Below are positions 1 to 6,396 of a stretch of DNA of 18,096 bases, in pieces (the stretch's first letter is position 1; each line of letters begins with the position of its first letter). The translations under genes and the position numbers were made by a program. The notes below the pieces were generated by a model. The model made no database searches. It was not told the DNA's origin and saw only the letters and a list, made by a program, of their open reading frames with translations. Where the stretch lies: positions 1 through 18,096 of the forward strand of contig JAEYTA010000045.1 of assembly GCA_023434265.1 (NCBI GenBank), read 5' to 3'. This stretch comes from Pseudomonadota bacterium (GTDB taxonomy: Bacteria; Pseudomonadota; Alphaproteobacteria; Caulobacterales; Caulobacteraceae).

Positions 1-16
1 CGCCGGGCGCTGGGGC

Positions 17-29
17 GGGGGGGGGGGGG
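17..29. repeat. Run of 13 consecutive G
   Basis: Thirteen G in a row follow a GGGGC block, in gene-free DNA ahead of the RidA-like gene. Such a run is exceptional even at this GC content. It could be a length-variable homopolymer, a G-quadruplex-forming stretch, or a length error from assembly, because homopolymers are poorly resolved by some sequencing methods. No reading frame crosses it in a way that suggests phase variation. Confidence 0.8.
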
Positions 30-60
30 CCAGGCGACACGAGCGCTCCGGGCGCCGGGC

Positions 61-118
61 CCTCCCCACCCGGTCGCCGCTGCGCGCCGACGACCCTCCC
101 CGTGCCGGGGAGGGAGAA
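61..118 (-). repeat. REP-like palindromic intergenic repeat, copy A
   Basis: The core is a perfect 8-base-pair hairpin: CCCTCCCC at 94-101 pairs with GGGGAGGG at 107-114 around a 5-base loop. A GC-rich tail ending in CCTCCCC at 61-67 lies on one side. On the minus strand it reads hairpin first, then a tail ending in a G-rich block. The architecture matches copies B and C further right, but the sequence is a different subfamily. Whether it is dispersed in the genome cannot be seen from here. Confidence 0.55.
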
Positions 119-216
119 CCACCGCTCACCGGCCACCCCACACCCCACACCCGATAGAGATGACGCGCGCGCGCCTGCGCGCTACATCCCCCCGCGAACC
201 CTCGAAGGAGCCCTCC

Positions 217-675
217 ATGACCGTCGCCGCCCGCCTCGCCGAACTCGGCATCCAGCTGCCCGCCCCCGCCGCGGCGGTGGCCAACTATGTGCCCTTCGTG
301 CGCAGCGGGAACCTGCTCCACATCTCCGGCCAGCTGTCCAACGACGCCTCCGGCGGGATCAAGGGCACGGTCGGCGCCGACGTCTCGCCCGAGCAGGCCC
401 AGGCCGCCGCCCGCCTGTGCGGCGTCAACCTGCTGGCCCAGATGTCGGCCGCGCTGGACGGCGACCTCGAGCGCGTCGTGCGCGTGGTCAAGCTGGGCGG
501 CTTCGTCCAGGCCGCCGGCGACTTCGAGGCCATCCCGGCCGTCATCAACGGCTGCTCCGACCTGATGGTCGAGGTGTTCGGCGACAAGGGCCGCCACGCC
601 CGCTCCGCCGTCGGCGTCTACAAGCTCCCGCTCGGCTTCGCCGTCGAGGTCGACGCCATCGTCGAGGTGAAGTGA
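217..675 (+). CDS. RidA family protein (YjgF/YER057c/UK114)
   Basis: Encodes 152 residues of the RidA/YjgF fold, a trimeric cytosolic family whose archetype hydrolyses reactive enamine/imine intermediates made by PLP enzymes. The ISGQL segment near residues 36-40 and the C-terminal ARSAVGV stretch with Arg129 are family hallmarks; Arg129 aligns by motif with the catalytic arginine of E. coli RidA (PARSCV context). The length and the N-terminal AELGIQLP segment fit the longer YjgF-like branch rather than classical RidA of about 128 residues, so the substrate is uncertain. The ATG at 217 is preferred over an upstream in-frame ATG at 160 because AAGGAG lies at 205-210 with ideal spacing and homology begins here. 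It looks monocistronic, and a repeat hairpin about 20 bases after the stop may end its transcript. Confidence 0.93.
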   Translation: MTVAARLAELGIQLPAPAAAVANYVPFVRSGNLLHISGQLSNDASGGIKGTVGADVSPEQAQAAARLCGVNLLAQMSAALDGDLERVVRVVKLGGFVQAAGDFEAIPAVINGCSDLMVEVFGDKGRHARSAVGVYKLPLGFAVEVDAIVEVK

Positions 676-693
676 TCGTGAGCCGGAGCCCTT

Positions 694-744
694 CCTTCTC
701 CCCTTGGGGGAGAAGGTGGGCGGCGGAGCCGCTCGGATGAGGGG
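694..744 (+). repeat. REP-like palindromic repeat, copy B
   Basis: A hairpin with a 10-base-pair stem (CCTTCTCCCC at 694-703 with GGGGAGAAGG at 707-716) is followed by a tail ending in GGATGAGGGG. It sits 18 bases after the RidA-like stop codon. Copy C at 792-843 has the same design in the opposite direction, so the two form a head-to-head pair like a bacterial interspersed mosaic element. No T tract follows, so a terminator role is possible but not shown. Confidence 0.75.
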
Positions 745-791
745 TAAGGTTCAGCCGGCATGCAGGTCGGCGACGAGCATCAGGCCCGCAG

Positions 792-843
792 CCCCCTCAT
801 CCGTCTCGCTCCGCGAGCCACCTTCTCCCCCGGGGGGAGAAGG
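792..843 (-). repeat. REP-like palindromic repeat, copy C (inverted relative to B)
   Basis: Read on the minus strand, a 10-base-pair hairpin (821-830 with 834-843) is followed by a tail ending GGATGAGGGG, matching copy B in stem sequence and tail end but differing in the middle of the tail. The plus-strand arm ends in GGGGAGAAGG only two bases before the GTG start at 846, so the repeat probably supplies the purine-rich ribosome binding region of the next gene. Confidence 0.75.
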
Positions 844-845
844 AC

Positions 846-1997
846 GTGTCTGAGTTCACCCTCCACGTCCACGCCACCGTCGCCGACATCGGCCGCGCCG
901 CCTGGGACGCCTGCGCCGCCCCGACCGGCGACCCGTTCGTCAGCTTCGACTTCCTCGACGCCTGCGAGGCCTCCGGCAGCGCCGTCCCGGCCCAGGGCTG
1001 GGCCGGCCGCCACCTCTCCCTGCGCGACCCCGAGGGCGGCGTCCTCGGCGTCATGCCCCTCTGGCTCAAGGGCCACAGCCAGGGCGAATACGTCTTCGAC
1101 CACGGCTGGGCCGACGCGTATGAGCGCGCCGGCGGTCGCTACTATCCCAAGCTGCTGGGCGCCGTGCCCTTCACCCCCGTGACCGGTCCCCGCTTCCTCG
1201 CCCGTCCCGACACGGACGCCGCCACCGTGCGCGCCGCCCTGCTGCAGGGCGCCCGCGAGCTGGTCGACCGCCTCGGCCTGTCCTCCCTGCACGTCAACTT
1301 CCCGACCCGCGCCGAGTGGGCGGCCATGGGCGAGGCCGGCCTGCTGCTCCGCCAGGACGTGCAGTACGTCTGGAGGAACGACGGCTACCAGACCTTCGAC
1401 GACTTCCTCGCCGCCCTCTCGTCGAACCGCCGCAAGACCATCCGCCGCGAGCGCCGGGAGGCCCGGGCCGGCCTCGACATCCGGGTGCTGACCGGCGCCG
1501 CGATCGAGGAGGCCCACTGGGACGCCTTCTTCGCCTGCTACATGGACACCGGCGCGCGAAAATGGGGCCGGCCTTACCTGACCCGTGACTTCTTCAGCCG
1601 CCTCGGCGCGACCCTGGCCGACCGCATCGCCCTGGTCATGGCCTTCCGCGACGACCGGCCCGTCGCGGCCGCCCTCAACCTGATCGGCCGCGACGCCCTC
1701 TACGGCCGACAGTGGGGCGCGCTGGAGCCCGCCCCCTTCCTCCACTTCGAGCTCTGCTACTACCAGGCCGTCGACTTCGCCATTTCGCGCGGCCTGTCGC
1801 GGGTCGAGGCGGGGGCGCAGGGCGAGCACAAGATCGCCCGCGGCTACCTGCCGTCGCCGGTCTGGTCCGCCCACTGGATCGCCGACCCGGCCCTGCGCGG
1901 CCCCGTCGCCGACTATCTCGAACGCGAGCGCCCGGCCGTGGAGATGGAGATCGCCGCCCTGACCGCCGAACTGTCGCCCTTCCGGAACGGACGATGA
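846..1997 (+). CDS. GNAT-superfamily protein, COG3146/DUF482 type
   Basis: Encodes 383 residues of the COG3146 family, often labelled peptidogalycan biosynthesis protein or GNAT N-acetyltransferase. It resembles FemAB-like aminoacyl transferases in fold; its real substrate is unknown. Recognisable segments are the N-terminal PFVSFDFLDACE block, GHSQGEYVFDHGWADAYER around residues 77-95, the SSNRRKTIRRERR basic block near 199-211, and the C-terminal GAQGEHKIARGYLP segment. Length is normal for the family. The GTG start is chosen because the conserved N-terminus begins here; the preceding GGGGAGAAGG is part of repeat copy C and lies unusually close to the start. It is convergent with the membrane-protein gene, with stop codons one base apart. 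No signal peptide is seen, so it is probably cytosolic. Confidence 0.9.
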   Translation: MSEFTLHVHATVADIGRAAWDACAAPTGDPFVSFDFLDACEASGSAVPAQGWAGRHLSLRDPEGGVLGVMPLWLKGHSQGEYVFDHGWADAYERAGGRYYPKLLGAVPFTPVTGPRFLARPDTDAATVRAALLQGARELVDRLGLSSLHVNFPTRAEWAAMGEAGLLLRQDVQYVWRNDGYQTFDDFLAALSSNRRKTIRRERREARAGLDIRVLTGAAIEEAHWDAFFACYMDTGARKWGRPYLTRDFFSRLGATLADRIALVMAFRDDRPVAAALNLIGRDALYGRQWGALEPAPFLHFELCYYQAVDFAISRGLSRVEAGAQGEHKIARGYLPSPVWSAHWIADPALRGPVADYLERERPAVEMEIAALTAELSPFRNGR

Positions 1998-1998
1998 C

Positions 1999-2355
1999 TC
2001 AGTCGCGCCGCCGCCCGTCCCCGATCAGCGAACCGGCGACCCAGCTGACCACGCCGGTGACGATCGCCGCCCCGATCCCGGCCCACAGGCCGTCGACCAT
2101 GAAGCCGCCCAGCAAGGCCGCAACCAGCCCGATCACCGCCGCATTCACGACCAGCAGGAACAGGCCGAAGGTCAGCAGGGTCAGCGGGAAGGTCAGGAAG
2201 GTCAGCACCGGCCGCACGATGGCGTTGGCGACCCCCAGCAGCACCGCCGCCAGCAGAAGACTGGGCGTGTCGCTGAAGCCGACCCCGGGCACGACCTGGG
2301 CCGCCAGCCACAGCGCGAGGCAGGTGACGAGGAACTGGACGATGAAACGCAGCAT
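1999..2355 (-). CDS. Small four-helix membrane protein, PF04020 (phage holin 4_2 / YvlD-like)
   Basis: Encodes 118 residues with four strongly hydrophobic segments covering most of the chain, roughly residues 3-22, 30-50, 55-80 and 88-108, ending in a short charged tail. The NAIVRPVLTFLTFPLTLLTFG stretch, with its polar Asn and Arg between helices, is typical of PF04020. The family name includes phage holin, but members are mostly ordinary chromosomal inner-membrane proteins of unknown function, and no phage gene is near. The ATG at 2355 is preferred over an in-frame start at 2388 because AAGGGAG precedes it with seven bases of spacing and the hydrophobic family start is here. It faces the HIT gene divergently and converges on the GNAT-like gene. 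Confidence 0.88.
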   Translation of the reverse strand: MLRFIVQFLVTCLALWLAAQVVPGVGFSDTPSLLLAAVLLGVANAIVRPVLTFLTFPLTLLTFGLFLLVVNAAVIGLVAALLGGFMVDGLWAGIGAAIVTGVVSWVAGSLIGDGRRRD

Positions 2356-2457
2356 GCGCGGACTCCCTTGCGACCTTGACCATAACACCCGGCGACGCGC
2401 GGGGCTCCCCTCGCCCGCCCGCCGTTGCTAGCCTGCCGTCTGGACCCGGAGCCGCCG

Positions 2458-2895
2458 ATGACCCTGCACGCCGCCTACGACCCCGACAACATCTTCGCGA
2501 AGATCCTGCGCGGCGAGATCCCTTCGGTGAAGGTGTGGGAGGACGACGTGATCCTCACCTTCATGGACGTCTTCCCCCAGTCCGAGGGCCATGTGCTGGT
2601 CATCTCGAAGACCTCCCGGGCCCGCAACCTGCTCGAGGTCGAGCCCGACGCGCTCGCCCGGCTGGCGGCGGCGACGCAACGCACCGCCCGCGCCGTCGAA
2701 AAGGCCCTGCGTCCGGACGGCGTCCAGATCATGCAGTTCAACGGCGAGGCGGCGGGCCAGACCGTCTTCCACCTGCATTTCCACGTCATCCCGCGCTGGG
2801 CCGACCGCGCCCTCAAGGGCCACGCCCAGGCGCCCATGGCCGACACGGAGACGCTGCGGGCGCTGGCCGCCCGCATCGCCGCCGAACTGGACTGA
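2458..2895 (+). CDS. HIT family (histidine triad) nucleotide hydrolase or transferase
   Basis: Encodes 145 residues. The histidine triad HLHFHVIPRW is visible at residues 105-114; by family knowledge the middle histidine, His107, forms the nucleotidyl intermediate in hydrolysis of nucleoside phosphoramidates or dinucleoside polyphosphates. The N-terminal NIFAKILRGEIPSVKVWED block is typical of bacterial Hint-like proteins but lacks the zinc-binding cysteines found there in some members. The helix-strand segment SEGHVLVISK near residues 42-51 is also conserved. The ATG at 2458 follows GGAG with six bases of spacing and begins the homology; an upstream in-frame ATG at 2425 adds no family sequence. 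A cytosolic enzyme of uncertain physiological substrate. The tRNA-Thr gene follows 48 bases later on the same strand. Confidence 0.93.
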   Translation: MTLHAAYDPDNIFAKILRGEIPSVKVWEDDVILTFMDVFPQSEGHVLVISKTSRARNLLEVEPDALARLAAATQRTARAVEKALRPDGVQIMQFNGEAAGQTVFHLHFHVIPRWADRALKGHAQAPMADTETLRALAARIAAELD

Positions 2896-2896
2896 C

Positions 2897-2925
2897 TTGC
2901 GAGGGCCCGGCGACATCCGCATAAG
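2897..2925 (+). promoter_or_regulatory. Candidate sigma-70-type promoter of tRNA-Thr
   Basis: TTGCGA at 2897-2902 and CATAAG at 2920-2925 are separated by 17 bases and lie about 20 bases ahead of the tRNA 5' end. A GC-rich GGGCCGCCC discriminator-like stretch follows, as is common for stable RNA promoters. Both hexamers deviate from consensus, so this is a position-supported guess. Confidence 0.4.
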
Positions 2926-2943
2926 GGCCGCCCGGAGGAATGG

Positions 2944-3019
2944 GCCGGCTTAGCTCAGCTGGTAGAGCAGCGGTTTTGTAAACCGAAGGTCACGGGTTCG
3001 ATCCCTGTAGCCGGCACCA
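2944..3019 (+). tRNA. tRNA-Thr(UGU)
   Basis: A complete 76-base tRNA that reads threonine ACA codons. The 7-base-pair acceptor stem pairs GCCGGCT at 2944-2950 with AGCCGGC at 3009-3015, followed by discriminator A and an encoded CCA at 3017-3019. The D arm contains AGCTC-AGCTGGTAGAGC, the anticodon loop is TTTGTAA with anticodon TGT at 2977-2979, and the T arm has GGTTCGATCC. The bottom pair of the anticodon stem would be G-A, a tolerated irregularity. The minus-strand ORF opposite runs 65 bases into this gene. Confidence 0.97.
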
Positions 3020-3524
3020 TCGCCTCCCCGGCCCGCGCCGCGCGCAGTCGCGCGAAATGGGCCGCCGCCTGCTCGCCGAACAGCACCGGCTCGGCGGCGT
3101 GGGCGTCGTCGATCACCGACAGCACGGCGTCCAGCGCCTCGTCCCGGGTCAACGGCTCGCCGGCGACGAGCCGGTCGATCAGGGCCAGCAACGTCTCGCG
3201 CCGGGCCCGGCTCTCCGCCTTCAGCGTCGTCCGGTCGGGCGTCGGGGCCGCCGCGGCCGGCTCCGGCTCCGCCGTGTCCGGGGTGGCGGCTTCCGGGGTC
3301 AGAGGCGGAAAATCGAGATCGGAGGGCGTCCGGAGGGGCGCGAAGGCCTCCACGCCGGCGAACGGATCAGCCCTGTCGGACCCCGCCAAGGCCCCCGCCA
3401 TGGCCAGCGCCGGCGCGGCCGCCGCCGGATTCAGCTTGCCGCAGCGCCGGCAGCGCTCGGTCCGATGACGTTCGGACCAGTAATACTCGTGCCGGCACAA
3501 CAGCGGCCTCAGCGGCGACAGCAT
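2955..3524 (-). CDS. Hypothetical zinc-ribbon-like protein whose 3' end runs antisense through tRNA-Thr
   Basis: An open frame of 189 codons. Residues 1-30 hold a C-x-H-x12-C-x2-C pattern (Cys10, His12, Cys25, Cys28), a plausible zinc-binding knuckle. A proline/alanine-rich linker follows to about residue 95, then a helical segment rich in Arg, Leu and Asp. The last 21 codons are antisense to tRNA-Thr and encode GIEPVTFGLQNRCSTS, a tail set by tRNA sequence rather than by protein selection. The ATG at 3524 is preceded by GGGGGAAGGA, and TTGACA lies upstream on this strand at 3571-3576. The N-terminal part looks real to me; the C-terminal end is doubtful and may reflect loss of an original stop codon. 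I know no function for it. Confidence 0.6.
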   Translation of the reverse strand: MLSPLRPLLCRHEYYWSERHRTERCRRCGKLNPAAAAPALAMAGALAGSDRADPFAGVEAFAPLRTPSDLDFPPLTPEAATPDTAEPEPAAAAPTPDRTTLKAESRARRETLLALIDRLVAGEPLTRDEALDAVLSVIDDAHAAEPVLFGEQAAAHFARLRAARAGEAMVPATGIEPVTFGLQNRCSTS

Positions 3525-3582
3525 GATCCTTCCCCCGGATGTCCGGGAAATCCACCTATCGTGCACACTTTGTCAACCATGG

Positions 3583-3599
3583 TTCGCCGATCCGGCGAA
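3583..3599 (-). terminator. Stem-loop after feoB
   Basis: A perfect 7-base-pair stem (TTCGCCG with CGGCGAA) and a 3-base loop begin about 10 bases downstream of the feoB stop. There is no T tract after it on the minus strand, so it is not a classical intrinsic terminator. A TTGACA hexamer follows at once, consistent with a transcription unit boundary before the zinc-ribbon ORF. Confidence 0.4.
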
Positions 3600-3608
3600 G
3601 ACCGACCC

Positions 3609-5477
3609 TCAGCCGCCGCCCAGCGCCACCGCGATGCGGTAGGTCGCGAAGGCCGCCAGATAGGCCAGGGTGAACATGTAGACGATCATCACCCACATCC
3701 ACTTCGCCGAATTGGTCTCCCGCCGAACCACGCCGAGCGTGGCCACGCACTGGGGCGCGAAGATGTACCAGGCGAGGAAGGCCAGGCCGGTGGCCAGCGA
3801 CCACTGCGCCGCGAGGGTGGTGGCCAGCACGCCGGTGGCGCTCTCGGCGTCGGCCACGGCGTAGAACGTGCCCAGCGCCGCCACGGCCGCCTCGCGGGCG
3901 GCCATGCCCGGGATCAGGGCGATGACCATGTGCCAGTCGAAGCCGATGGGCTGGAACAGCGGCTCCAGCGCCCGGCCGATCATGCCGGCGAAGGAATATT
4001 CGATGGCCGGCCCTGTCGCGCCCTCCGGCGGATAGGGAAAGGTGGCCAGCGCCCAGACCACGACCATCAGCGGCAGGATGATCCGGCCGGCCCGCTCGAG
4101 GAAGATCCGCGCCCGGAGCCACAGGTTGAACAGGACGCTCTTCACGTCGGGCGCCTTGTAGGCCGGCAGCTCCATCATGAACGGCTCGACCGCGCTCCTC
4201 CAGAACAGCTTGCGGATGACGAAGGCGACGGTCAGGGCGCTGACCACCCCCGCCAGATAGAGGCCGAACATCACCAGCCCCTGCAGATTGGCGAAGCCCC
4301 ACACCGTCTGGTTCGGGATGAAGGCGGCGATGATCAGGGTGTAGACCGGAATGCGCGCCGAACAGGTCATCAGCGGAGCGACAAGGATGGTGGTCAGCCG
4401 GTCGCGCCGGTTGTCGATCACCCGCGTGGCCATCACGCCCGGGATGGCGCAGGCGACGCTCGACAACAGCGGAATGAAGGCCCGTCCATGCAGGCCGGCG
4501 ACGCCCATGATCCGGTCGAGCAGGAAGGCCGCCCGGGCCATGTAGCCGAAGTCCTCGAGCAGGATGATGAACAGGAACAGGATCAGGATCTGCGGCAGGA
4601 AGACCAGCACGCTGCCGACCCCGGCGATCAGGCCGTCGACGATCAGGCTCTGGAAGATCCCGTCCGGAATCACGCCGGCGACCAGCGCGCCGAGGCTGGT
4701 CAACAGCGCCTCGATGCCGTCGGCGGCCGGCGTGGCCCAGGCGAAAACCGCCTGGAACATCACGAACATGATGGCGCTGAGGATCAGCAGCCCGGCCACC
4801 GGATGCAGCAGCAGGCCGTCGATCCTGCCGGTGAGGGTGTCCGGACGCTCGGGCGGGCGCACGCAGGCCTTCATGATCCGCTCGGCCTCGGCCGCCTTGC
4901 CGCGCAGGCCCTCGGCGTCCGGCGCGACCCACTCCCCGGCGCTGGGGGGAATGGCCGTCGCCGCGGCCGCGTCGACGGCGGCGACCAGTTCCTCGATCCC
5001 GCGGCGGCGGGTCGCCACCGTGGTGACGATCGGCACGCCCAGTTCGGCCTCCAGCCGCTCCAGGTCGATGCGCAGGCCGGTCCGCTGGGCGATGTCGTAC
5101 ATGTTGAGCGCCAGCACCATCGGCCGGCCGACGGCCTTCAGCTCGAGGATGAGGCGCAGGACCAAACGCAGGTTGGTGGCGTCGGCGACGGCGACGATGA
5201 CGTCCGGCGGCGTCTCGCCGGCCAGCTTCCCGAGCACGGCGTCGCGCGTGACCTCCTCGTCCGGACTGCGGGCGCGCAGGGAATAGGTGCCGGGCAGGTC
5301 CAGCACGGACAGGGTCCGCCCCCCGCTGCGGATGAAGCCCTCCTTCCGCTCGACGGTGACCCCGGCGTAGTTGGCGACCTTCTGGTGCGCCCCGGTCAGG
5401 GCGTTGAACAGGGCGGTCTTGCCGCTGTTCGGATTGCCGACCAGCGCGACCCGGGCGCTGCGAAGCTGCATGTCCAT
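3609..5477 (-). CDS. feoB: Ferrous iron transporter FeoB
   Basis: Encodes 622 residues of the inner-membrane Fe(II) permease with an N-terminal GTPase domain. G1 is GNPNSGKT at residues 14-21, G3 is DLPG at 60-63, and G4 is NMYD at 125-128. After a helical spacer, the membrane part begins near residue 220 and carries the conserved CAIPGVMATR and MTCSARIPVY segments and the later GMAAREAAVAALG gate segment. The length fits shorter alphaproteobacterial FeoBs; E. coli FeoB is about 770. The ATG at 5477 overlaps the feoA stop as TGATG, indicating translational coupling, and a second in-frame ATG at 5471 is possible. Fe(II) enters the cytoplasm through this protein, stimulated by GTP binding. No FeoC is seen. 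Regulation is likely by Fur through the box upstream of feoA. Confidence 0.97.
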   Translation of the reverse strand: MDMQLRSARVALVGNPNSGKTALFNALTGAHQKVANYAGVTVERKEGFIRSGGRTLSVLDLPGTYSLRARSPDEEVTRDAVLGKLAGETPPDVIVAVADATNLRLVLRLILELKAVGRPMVLALNMYDIAQRTGLRIDLERLEAELGVPIVTTVATRRRGIEELVAAVDAAAATAIPPSAGEWVAPDAEGLRGKAAEAERIMKACVRPPERPDTLTGRIDGLLLHPVAGLLILSAIMFVMFQAVFAWATPAADGIEALLTSLGALVAGVIPDGIFQSLIVDGLIAGVGSVLVFLPQILILFLFIILLEDFGYMARAAFLLDRIMGVAGLHGRAFIPLLSSVACAIPGVMATRVIDNRRDRLTTILVAPLMTCSARIPVYTLIIAAFIPNQTVWGFANLQGLVMFGLYLAGVVSALTVAFVIRKLFWRSAVEPFMMELPAYKAPDVKSVLFNLWLRARIFLERAGRIILPLMVVVWALATFPYPPEGATGPAIEYSFAGMIGRALEPLFQPIGFDWHMVIALIPGMAAREAAVAALGTFYAVADAESATGVLATTLAAQWSLATGLAFLAWYIFAPQCVATLGVVRRETNSAKWMWVMIVYMFTLAYLAAFATYRIAVALGGG

Positions 5478-5746
5478 CAGGCGGAGGTCTCGAGCCGGAC
5501 GGTGACGCTGGCCGCTTCCTGGCGGCGCAGGGCGACCCGCATGTCGTCGACTTTCAGCGCGATCGGATTGCGGCCGAACAGGCCCTCGTGCAGCAGCTCG
5601 ACCCGCGCGCCCTCGACGAAACCCAGCTCCAGCAGGCGCCGCTCCAGTTCGGCGGTGTGCTCGTCTTCGCGGTGGTGGCAGCCGACGCGGACGATGACGC
5701 CGCGCGCGCCCTTGCGGGTCTCGCTGAGTTTCAGGGTGTCGGACAT
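5477..5746 (-). CDS. feoA: Ferrous iron transport protein FeoA
   Basis: Encodes 89 residues with an SH3-like FeoA domain, a small cytosolic partner that supports FeoB-mediated Fe(II) uptake. The LLELGFVEGARVELLHEGLFGRNPIALKV stretch, residues about 39-67, is the family core; KVDDMRVALRRQEA near the end completes the barrel. A His-rich CHHREDEHTAE segment at residues 23-33 is more metal-ligand-like than in many FeoAs. The ATG at 5746 has only a weak GAGAG sequence upstream. The stop overlaps the feoB start, so the two form one operon, and the 5' region carries a promoter-like pair and a Fur-like box. Confidence 0.94.
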   Translation of the reverse strand: MSDTLKLSETRKGARGVIVRVGCHHREDEHTAELERRLLELGFVEGARVELLHEGLFGRNPIALKVDDMRVALRRQEAASVTVRLETSA

Positions 5747-5782
5747 GGCTCTCGAACCGGTCGGCGTCGGGGCGCGCCTTCC

Positions 5783-5797
5783 TGACAGTGATTATCA
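5783..5797 (-). promoter_or_regulatory. Putative Fur box controlling feoAB
   Basis: On the minus strand the 15-mer reads TGATAAT-C-ACTGTCA, a 7-1-7 inverted repeat matching 12 of 14 defined positions of the general Fur consensus TGATAAT-N-ATTATCA. It ends 37 bases ahead of the feoA start and covers the likely -10 hexamer, where a repressor would block transcription when iron is plentiful. It lies between feoA and the divergent cytochrome gene. Control of feo by Fur is well established in many bacteria; binding here is inferred. Confidence 0.65.
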
Positions 5798-5818
5798 GGT
5801 GCGAACCGTCAGCGTCCA
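5791..5818 (-). promoter_or_regulatory. Candidate feoAB promoter
   Basis: On the minus strand TGGACG (plus-strand positions 5813-5818) and GATAAT (5791-5796) are spaced by 16 bases; each hexamer differs from the sigma-70 consensus by few positions. The predicted transcript would begin near 5784, giving a leader of about 40 bases. The -10 element lies inside the Fur-like box. Confidence 0.5.
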
Positions 5819-5889
5819 GCCCGACAAGGCGCCGCAGGTGGCGCCGGCGTCCGGTTCGGCTATCACGGCGGGAGCTGCCGGAGATCGCC

Positions 5890-6375
5890 ATGAAACGCCC
5901 CACCCTCGCCGCCGCCCTCCTGCTGCTCGCCGCCTGCGGCGACGGCGGCGGAACGTCCGAACAGGCGACGGCCGCGCCGGCGATCCAGGCTCAGAGCGAC
6001 GCCGAAAAGGCCGCCCTCCTCGCCGCCCTGCCCGCGCCGTACAACGCCGCCGACCTCGAGAACGGCCGCCGCGTGTTCGCCCGCTGCCGGGCCTGCCACA
6101 CCATCACCGACGGCGGGCCGAACATGACCGGACCGAACCTGCACGGCGTGTTCGGGCGCCAGGCGGGTTCGAAAGAGCGCTACAACTACTCCCCGGCCCT
6201 GCGCGAAGCCGGCTTCGACTGGGACGCGGAGCGGCTGGACCACTGGCTGGAGAATCCGCGCGAGTTCCTGAAGGGCAACAAGATGTCCTTCGCGGGCATC
6301 CGCGACGCGGAAGACCGCCGCGACGTCATCGCCTTCCTGAAGGTCGAGACCGGCCACCTCCCGCCCGCGGCCTGA
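5890..6375 (+). CDS. Monohaem class I c-type cytochrome, predicted lipoprotein
   Basis: Encodes 161 residues. The N-terminus has a short hydrophobic signal with lipobox LAAC (Cys16), so the protein is probably lipid-anchored on the periplasmic side. A disordered linker of about 30 residues follows, then a cytochrome c fold of c2-like type: CRACH at 66-70 binds haem covalently, TGPNLHGVFGR at 80-90 is the family loop, and GNKMSFAGI supplies the axial methionine Met132. The role is electron transfer in the periplasm; the partner cannot be told from sequence. The ATG at 5890 follows GGAGATCGCC; upstream in-frame sequence from 5788 is not family-like. It is divergent from feoAB and its stop is two bases from the stop of the RND pump gene. 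Confidence 0.93.
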   Translation: MKRPTLAAALLLLAACGDGGGTSEQATAAPAIQAQSDAEKAALLAALPAPYNAADLENGRRVFARCRACHTITDGGPNMTGPNLHGVFGRQAGSKERYNYSPALREAGFDWDAERLDHWLENPREFLKGNKMSFAGIRDAEDRRDVIAFLKVETGHLPPAA

Positions 6376-6396
6376 GACTACTCCGCCGCCGCGGGC
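6363..6396. terminator. Stem-loop shared by the convergent cytochrome and RND pump gene ends
   Basis: GCCCGCGG at 6363-6370 and CCGCGGGC at 6389-6396 form a perfect 8-base-pair stem whose 18-base loop contains the stop codons of both converging genes. No T tracts follow on either side, so a bidirectional terminator is possible but not proven. Part of each arm is coding sequence, which makes a chance palindrome conceivable. Confidence 0.4.

Noticed and set aside
161..186. Alternating CG stretch and upstream ATG at 160 as part of the RidA-like gene
   Set aside because: The extension lacks family similarity and the ATG at 217 has a proper ribosome binding site.
846..1997. FemA/FemX-type peptidoglycan bridge enzyme
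   Set aside because: The sequence resembles COG3146/DUF482, which shares a fold with such enzymes; no specific FemAB motif can be claimed.
1999..2355. Phage holin as a sign of a prophage
   Set aside because: PF04020 proteins are common chromosomal membrane proteins, and no phage structural, lysis or integrase gene is present.
2944..3019. tRNA-Thr as an integration site of a mobile element
   Set aside because: No repeated tRNA 3' end and no integrase is seen nearby; the neighbouring genes are ordinary chromosomal ones.
3548..3576. Complete promoter for the zinc-ribbon ORF
   Set aside because: TTGACA is present, but no acceptable -10 hexamer appears at 16-18 bases, so only the hexamer is mentioned with the gene.
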